Source of the DNA: Beijerinckiaceae bacterium
Lineage (GTDB): Bacteria > Pseudomonadota > Alphaproteobacteria > Rhizobiales > Beijerinckiaceae
Direction: 5' to 3'
DNA length: 38,331 bases
Assembly (NCBI GenBank): GCA_030684835.1
Contig: JAUXWZ010000113.1
Span: forward strand, 1-38,331
In this document: positions 34,652 through 38,331 of the stretch, one piece after another
Position numbering within the stretch: the stretch's first letter is position 1
How the letters are laid out: every line of letters starts with the position of its first letter
The notes under the pieces: generated by a model
Seen by the model: the letters and a program-made list of their open reading frames with translations, nothing else
Told to the model about the DNA's origin: nothing
Databases searched by the model: none
Made by a program: the position numbers and the translations under genes

Positions 34652-35560
34652 TCAGTTTTCAACCCATACCGACTTCGCGTAGCCCTGCGCGTAAAGAAGC
34701 GCGGATAAATCGCCAAAATCAATCCGCGCATGGGCGGCCGCCGCGACAGCGGGCTTGGCGTGGAAGGCGACGCCGAGGCCCGCTTCCTGCAGCATGGCGA
34801 GGTCGTTCGCGCCGTCGCCAACCGCCATCGTTTGCTCGGCAGTCAGAGCGTTCGCGTCGCGCAGTTCGACGAGTGTGGCGAGCTTTGCCTCGCGTCCGAG
34901 GATCGGCTCGGAAACAACGCCAGCAAACTTTCCATCCTCGATAACCAGCGTGTTGGAGCGGTCTTCGTGGAAGCCGATCATTTCCGCAATCTGCGAGGTG
35001 AAGAGCGTGAACCCGCCCGACACGAGCGCGGTGTACGCGCCGTGCGCGCGCATGGTTCGCACCAGCGCGCAACCGCCGGGAGTCAGCGTGATGCGTTCTT
35101 CGATGACTTTCGCCACGACGTGCGCATCAAGGCCCTTGAGCAACGCGACGCGCTCGCGCAGCGCCGGCTCGAAAGCGATTTCGCCACGCATGGCGCGCTC
35201 GGTGATGGCTGAGACGTGCTCTTTCATGCCGACGAGATCGGCGAGTTCGTCGATACATTCCTGCCCGATCATGGTGGAATCCATGTCGGCGAGGAAAAGC
35301 TTCTTGCGCCGCCCCGCCTCGGGCTGACACACGATGTCCACGGGCGCGCCGCCAAAGGCGTTGCGCACTTCCATCGCCAGCATCGCCAGCGCGTCCTTGT
35401 CGATCGTGGCTGAGGCGAAGGGAATGTCGCAGGCCTCGCCTTCGCTCAGCCAGCGCGGGGCGCCAGAGCGGGGTAGGAATGCAAGCGCGGCCCCGATGAC
35501 GTTGGAATCGATGATTGCGCGGCCGGGCTGCGCGATGAGAGTTGCTATGCAGGAAATCAC
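34652..35560 (-). CDS. serB: Phosphoserine phosphatase SerB
   Basis: The 302-residue HAD-family protein has the nucleophile motif DMDST (Asp92, Asp94), the [11 protein letters not shown] motif II, and the C-terminal [12 protein letters not shown] motif with its Mg-binding aspartates. It hydrolyses phosphoserine in the last step of serine synthesis. The first 85 residues resemble the regulatory N-terminal domain of long SerB proteins. The start is GTG 35560; the next in-frame ATG would delete that domain. The 5' end overlaps the start of the divergent miaA gene. Confidence 0.94.
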   Translation of the reverse strand: MISCIATLIAQPGRAIIDSNVIGAALAFLPRSGAPRWLSEGEACDIPFASATIDKDALAMLAMEVRNAFGGAPVDIVCQPEAGRRKKLFLADMDSTMIGQECIDELADLVGMKEHVSAITERAMRGEIAFEPALRERVALLKGLDAHVVAKVIEERITLTPGGCALVRTMRAHGAYTALVSGGFTLFTSQIAEMIGFHEDRSNTLVIEDGKFAGVVSEPILGREAKLATLVELRDANALTAEQTMAVGDGANDLAMLQEAGLGVAFHAKPAVAAAAHARIDFGDLSALLYAQGYAKSVWVEN

Positions 35561-36554
35561 GTGCGATCCGCGTCTGTCGCGCCGACGTGGCGGCGCAGGT
35601 TTAGGAAATCAGGCTTTGTCAGGCGATTTGGCGCCCGCCATTCTCATTGCAGGACCGACCGCCAGCGGCAAGTCCGCTCTGGCGATTCGCATCGCGCAAG
35701 CGGTGGGGGGCGTCGTAGTGAACGCGGATTCCATGCAGGTGTACCGGGACCTGCGGATTATCACCGCCCGACCGACGCCTGGGGAAGAAGCGTCCGTCGA
35801 GCACCGTTTGTTTGGACATGTGGACGCCGCCGTCAATTATTCGGTTGGCCTGTGGCTGGCTGACGCCGCGTCCGCGATCGCTGACATTCAGGCTTCCGGG
35901 CGCCCGCCGGTTCTTGTCGGCGGCACGGGCATGTATTTCAAGGCGTTGACACAGGGACTCTCGGATATTCCGGCCGTGCCGGAGGATGTGCGCACGCGCG
36001 TGCGGGCGCAGGCCGAAGGTCTTTCGCCACACGAAATTCACGCCAGGCTCGCCGCGCTCGATCCGCTTACGGCCAGCCACCTGCGGCCCACCGACCCACA
36101 GCGCAATCTGCGGGCGCTGGAGGTGTTCGAGGCGACGGGCCAGCCACTGGCGAGCTTTCAGGGTCGTCGGCAAGCCCCAATGCTGGCGCCGGGGGCGTGG
36201 CGCGCTGTATTTCTTGCGCCTGACCGAGCGGAGCTTTATCGGCGCATCGACGAACGTTTTGACGCGATGATGGAGCAGGGCGCGCTCGACGAGGTGCAGG
36301 CGCTGGGCGCGCGAGGGCTCGACCCTCTATTGCCAGCCATGCGCGCCCACGGCGTGCCGGGGCTTCTGGCCTGGTTGCGTGGCGAGCAGTGTGAGGGCTG
36401 GACGACCCGCGAGGCGGCGGTGGAGCGCGGCAAGGCTGATACGCGGCGCTACGCCAAACGCCAGTTCACGTTCGCGCGCCACCAACTGCCCGATTTTCCG
36501 TGGGCGAGCAGCGGCGGCGAGGCTTTAGGCTTGCTAGAAGCGGGGCGGGATTGA
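35547..36554 (+). CDS. miaA: tRNA dimethylallyltransferase MiaA
   Basis: The 335-residue protein has the P-loop GPTASGKS (residues 36-43), then [15 protein letters not shown] and the [18 protein letters not shown] segment, all classical MiaA. It adds the dimethylallyl group to A37 of tRNAs reading UNN codons. I chose ATG 35547, with GAGAG six bases upstream; ATG 35535 is also possible. Either start lies inside the first codons of the divergent serB, so the two 5' ends overlap. The stop codon lies inside an FNR/FixK-type palindrome. No hfq follows, unlike in enterobacteria. Confidence 0.93.
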   Translation: MQEITCDPRLSRRRGGAGLGNQALSGDLAPAILIAGPTASGKSALAIRIAQAVGGVVVNADSMQVYRDLRIITARPTPGEEASVEHRLFGHVDAAVNYSVGLWLADAASAIADIQASGRPPVLVGGTGMYFKALTQGLSDIPAVPEDVRTRVRAQAEGLSPHEIHARLAALDPLTASHLRPTDPQRNLRALEVFEATGQPLASFQGRRQAPMLAPGAWRAVFLAPDRAELYRRIDERFDAMMEQGALDEVQALGARGLDPLLPAMRAHGVPGLLAWLRGEQCEGWTTREAAVERGKADTRRYAKRQFTFARHQLPDFPWASSGGEALGLLEAGRD

Positions 36555-36564
36555 TCCAGATCAA
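36551..36564. promoter_or_regulatory. Perfect FNR/FixK-type palindrome
   Basis: TTGATCCAGATCAA matches the consensus TTGAT-N4-ATCAA at all ten defined bases. It overlaps the miaA stop codon (36552-36554) and lies 104 bases before the ring-cleavage alpha-subunit gene. A plausible promoter downstream is TTGCCG (36606-36611), 17 bases, GATATA (36629-36634). From that start the box centre would be near -83. No binding has been shown. Confidence 0.65.
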
Positions 36565-36667
36565 TGCCGCGGCCAAATCGGCGTCGGCCATGGACTACCG
36601 CACTCTTGCCGTCAGGGCCCATCAGACGGATATATGTCTCTAACGCGCATGATCAGGAGGGAAGCAC

Positions 36668-37072
36668 ATGGAGAGGCAGTCAAGGGAATACGAGGATATT
36701 CCGGGAACGACAGTGTTTGACGCCGACCAGTGCCGCAAGGGCTACGGCATCAACATGTTCTGCATGTCACTTCTGAAGGCGGAAAACCGCGAGGCCTTCA
36801 AGAAGGACGAGGCGGGCTATCTTGTCCCCTTCAAATTGACCCCTGAGCAGACCGAAGCCGTTCTCAAGCGCGACTGGAACGGAATGCTCAAGCAGGGCGG
36901 CAACATCTATTTCACGGCGAAGCTCGCCGCGACCGATGGCCTGTCCTTTCAACAGGTGGCCGCGATGATGACCGGCTCCACCCAGCAACAATATGCGGAC
37001 ATGATGCTGGCGGGCGGGCGCTCGCCAAACGGAAACCGCAGCAAGTCAGAATGGGCGAACAAGAATGGCTAA
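36668..37072 (+). CDS. ligA: Protocatechuate 4,5-dioxygenase-type alpha subunit
   Basis: The 134-residue protein matches the small LigA subunit (IPGTTVFDADQCRKGYGINMFCMSLLKAENREAFK, then DWNGMLKQGGNIYFTAKLAATDG). The alpha subunit covers the active site of the iron-dependent extradiol LigB. Note the symbol clash with the DNA ligase gene at the start of the window; pmdA is used for the same family. The ATG at 36668 follows AGGAGG closely. It overlaps the beta-subunit gene by eight bases. Confidence 0.9.
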   Translation: MERQSREYEDIPGTTVFDADQCRKGYGINMFCMSLLKAENREAFKKDEAGYLVPFKLTPEQTEAVLKRDWNGMLKQGGNIYFTAKLAATDGLSFQQVAAMMTGSTQQQYADMMLAGGRSPNGNRSKSEWANKNG

Positions 37073-37934
37073 GATCGTAGCAGGCGTCTGGACGTCACAC
37101 GTGCCCGCCATTGGCGCGGCGCTCGACCTCGGCAAGACGGCGGAACCCTATTGGCAGCGCGTCTTCGGTGGTTATGAGAAGTCAAAGGAATGGATCGCGA
37201 AGGTGAAGCCCGACGTGTGCATCGTCGTCTTCAACGATCACGCGACGGCGTTCTCTGTCGACATCGTGCCGACCTTCGCGCTGGGTTGCGCAGCCGAATT
37301 CGCACCCGCTGATGAAGGCTGGGGCCCGCGCCCCGTGCCTGTTGTGAAGGGCCATCCCGAACTCGCCGCCCATATCGCGCAATCGGTGATTCAGGACGAT
37401 TTCGATCTCACCGTCGTCAACAAGATGGAAGTGGACCACGGCCTCACAGTGCCGCTGAGCCTTATGTTTGGCCAGCCGGAGGAATGGCCGTGCCAGATCA
37501 TTCCGGTGGCTGTGAACGTGGTTCTGTTTCCGCCGCCGAGCGGCAAGCGTTGCTTCAATCTTGGCGCGGCGATCCGCAAGGCGGTTGAGTCTTACCCGGA
37601 AGACTTGCGCGTCGTGATCTTTGGAACGGGCGGCATGTCGCATCAGATTTCGGGACCGCGCGCGGGCCTGATCAACAGCGATTTTGACCGTGCGTTCCTG
37701 GAAAGCCTCGCGACCGATCCTTCGAAGGCGACCAACATCCGCCATATCGAATACATGCGCGAAGCGGGCGCCGAAGGCATCGAGATGGTGATGTGGCTGG
37801 TTGCGCGTGGCGCGCTGAGCAACAACGTGGAGGAGGTGCATCGCTTTTACACGGTGCCTGCATCCAACACCGCCGTCGGTCATCTCATCCTTGAGGATCG
37901 GGATTCAGGGCCGACGTCGCTCGCGGCGGAGTAA
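37065..37934 (+). CDS. ligB: Protocatechuate 4,5-dioxygenase-type beta (catalytic) subunit
   Basis: The 289-residue class III extradiol dioxygenase subunit shows the Fe(II) ligands His12 (WTSHVPA), His59 (FNDHATAF) and Glu240 (GIEMVMW), and the catalytic base His193 (GGMSHQISG), each within two residues of the LigB numbering. LigAB opens the protocatechuate ring between C4 and C5. Gallate and related substrates are used by close relatives, so the exact substrate is not certain. It overlaps the alpha-subunit gene by eight bases. No further pathway genes (ligC, ligI, ligJ) are visible; a cupin gene converges on it. Confidence 0.92.
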   Translation: MAKIVAGVWTSHVPAIGAALDLGKTAEPYWQRVFGGYEKSKEWIAKVKPDVCIVVFNDHATAFSVDIVPTFALGCAAEFAPADEGWGPRPVPVVKGHPELAAHIAQSVIQDDFDLTVVNKMEVDHGLTVPLSLMFGQPEEWPCQIIPVAVNVVLFPPPSGKRCFNLGAAIRKAVESYPEDLRVVIFGTGGMSHQISGPRAGLINSDFDRAFLESLATDPSKATNIRHIEYMREAGAEGIEMVMWLVARGALSNNVEEVHRFYTVPASNTAVGHLILEDRDSGPTSLAAE

Positions 37935-38006
37935 AACAGTTCGCGCTGTCATGGTCGGCGAAGGCCGACCATCCACGAAAAGCAGCGCCACGGCTCTTGC
38001 AAAAAT

Positions 38007-38038
38007 AAACGGCCGGGTTTTCGCCCGGCCGTTTTTTA
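38007..38038. terminator. Bidirectional terminator between ligB and the cupin gene
   Basis: A 9-bp stem (38009-38017 with 38024-38032) closes a TTTTCG loop. It is followed by TTTTTT on the plus strand and by a T-rich run on the minus strand (from AAAAATAAA), so it should terminate both convergent genes. Confidence 0.92.
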
Positions 38039-38055
38039 TCGAAGAGAAGCGCGGA

Positions 38056-38331
38056 TCAGACGTTCTTGGTGATAACTTCCACGTTAACCGAGCCGGGCTC
38101 GAGCTTGATCGGCTCGGCGTCGACGCGCTCAAGCTTCACATTGGTGTCGAAGCCGGCCATCTGGAGGATTTCCAAAGGCTCGTCGCCGGAAGCCTCGAAC
38201 CAGTATTCCGAACCGGCGGGGATGAGGATGCCTTCATGCTTGCCGAATTCGGCGATGAGGACGTCGCCCGGGCCGTAGAACTTGACCTTGCCGGCAAGGA
38301 CCATCCAGAAGCCGTCCATGCCCTTGTGGGA
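38056..38331 (-). CDS. Cupin domain protein, C-terminal part (5' truncated by window)
   Basis: The frame is open from the window edge to the stop at 38056 and encodes the last 91 residues. The cupin fold is suggested by the glycine-rich strands (MVLAGKVKFYGPGD, then HEGILIPAGSEYWFEASGDEPLEILQMAG). An internal ATG at 38319 is probably not the start, since the frame continues upstream. It converges on the ring-cleavage genes across a shared terminator. Cupins in such neighbourhoods are often dioxygenases or regulators; the function here is unknown. Confidence 0.75.
   Translation of the reverse strand, partial: SHKGMDGFWMVLAGKVKFYGPGDVLIAEFGKHEGILIPAGSEYWFEASGDEPLEILQMAGFDTNVKLERVDAEPIKLEPGSVNVEVITKNV

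Overview
The window is dense, high-GC chromosomal DNA from an alphaproteobacterium, most likely of the Hyphomicrobiales (Rhizobiales). The clearest evidence is a split, circularly permuted tmRNA gene whose tag begins ANDN and which lies directly upstream of an alpha-type SspB adaptor. An hflK-hflC-Do protease run, a thyA-folA pair, DUF4169 and ribbon-helix-helix small proteins, and a GAAC-N7-GAAC LexA-type box agree with this. I see no insertion sequence, phage, tRNA, rRNA or CRISPR array; the genes look like core chromosome with some catabolic genes between.

Layout. 1-753 is the 3' end of NAD-dependent DNA ligase. 801-7465 is on the minus strand: a secreted tryptophan-rich DUF6600-like protein with a repetitive tail, an aminopeptidase P, PrmA, a D-lactate dehydrogenase/GlcD-type flavoprotein and a DUF924 protein. 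7589-13318 is a plus-strand DNA maintenance block: a PcrA/UvrD helicase, a SWIB protein, then a two-gene unit of a radical SAM protein and a DUF4130-UdgX fusion behind a LexA-type box. 13330-15387 holds a divergent pair, a Bug/TctC-type binding protein and a TauD-type dioxygenase. 15592-17866 is a MASE1-like histidine kinase and a FixJ-like regulator. 17945-19359 carries tmRNA, sspB, a DUF4169 protein and a ribbon-helix-helix protein. 19360-19636 is a probable gene remnant.

19652-24382 is minus strand: a large AsmA-family protein and a JmjC/cupin-like protein. 24552-29106 carries a dienelactone hydrolase, a Rieske oxygenase, a CPBP membrane protease and a secreted alpha/beta hydrolase. 29278-34591 holds thyA-folA, hflK-hflC and a Do-type protease. 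serB and miaA are divergent with overlapping 5' ends. The window ends with protocatechuate 4,5-dioxygenase-type alpha and beta subunits and a partial convergent cupin gene.

How the genes work together. tmRNA makes the degradation tag and SspB delivers tagged proteins to ClpXP, while HflKC and the Do protease add membrane and periplasmic quality control. ThyA makes dTMP and dihydrofolate, and FolA recycles the dihydrofolate. The most interesting part is the LexA-boxed radical SAM/UdgX operon: the radical SAM protein ends in a sliding-clamp-like motif (QLSLF), and its partner carries a UdgX domain of the type that binds covalently to uracil sites. Second is a perfect FNR/FixK-type palindrome between miaA and the ring-cleavage dioxygenase genes. 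All functional calls come from reading motifs by eye; no database search was run.
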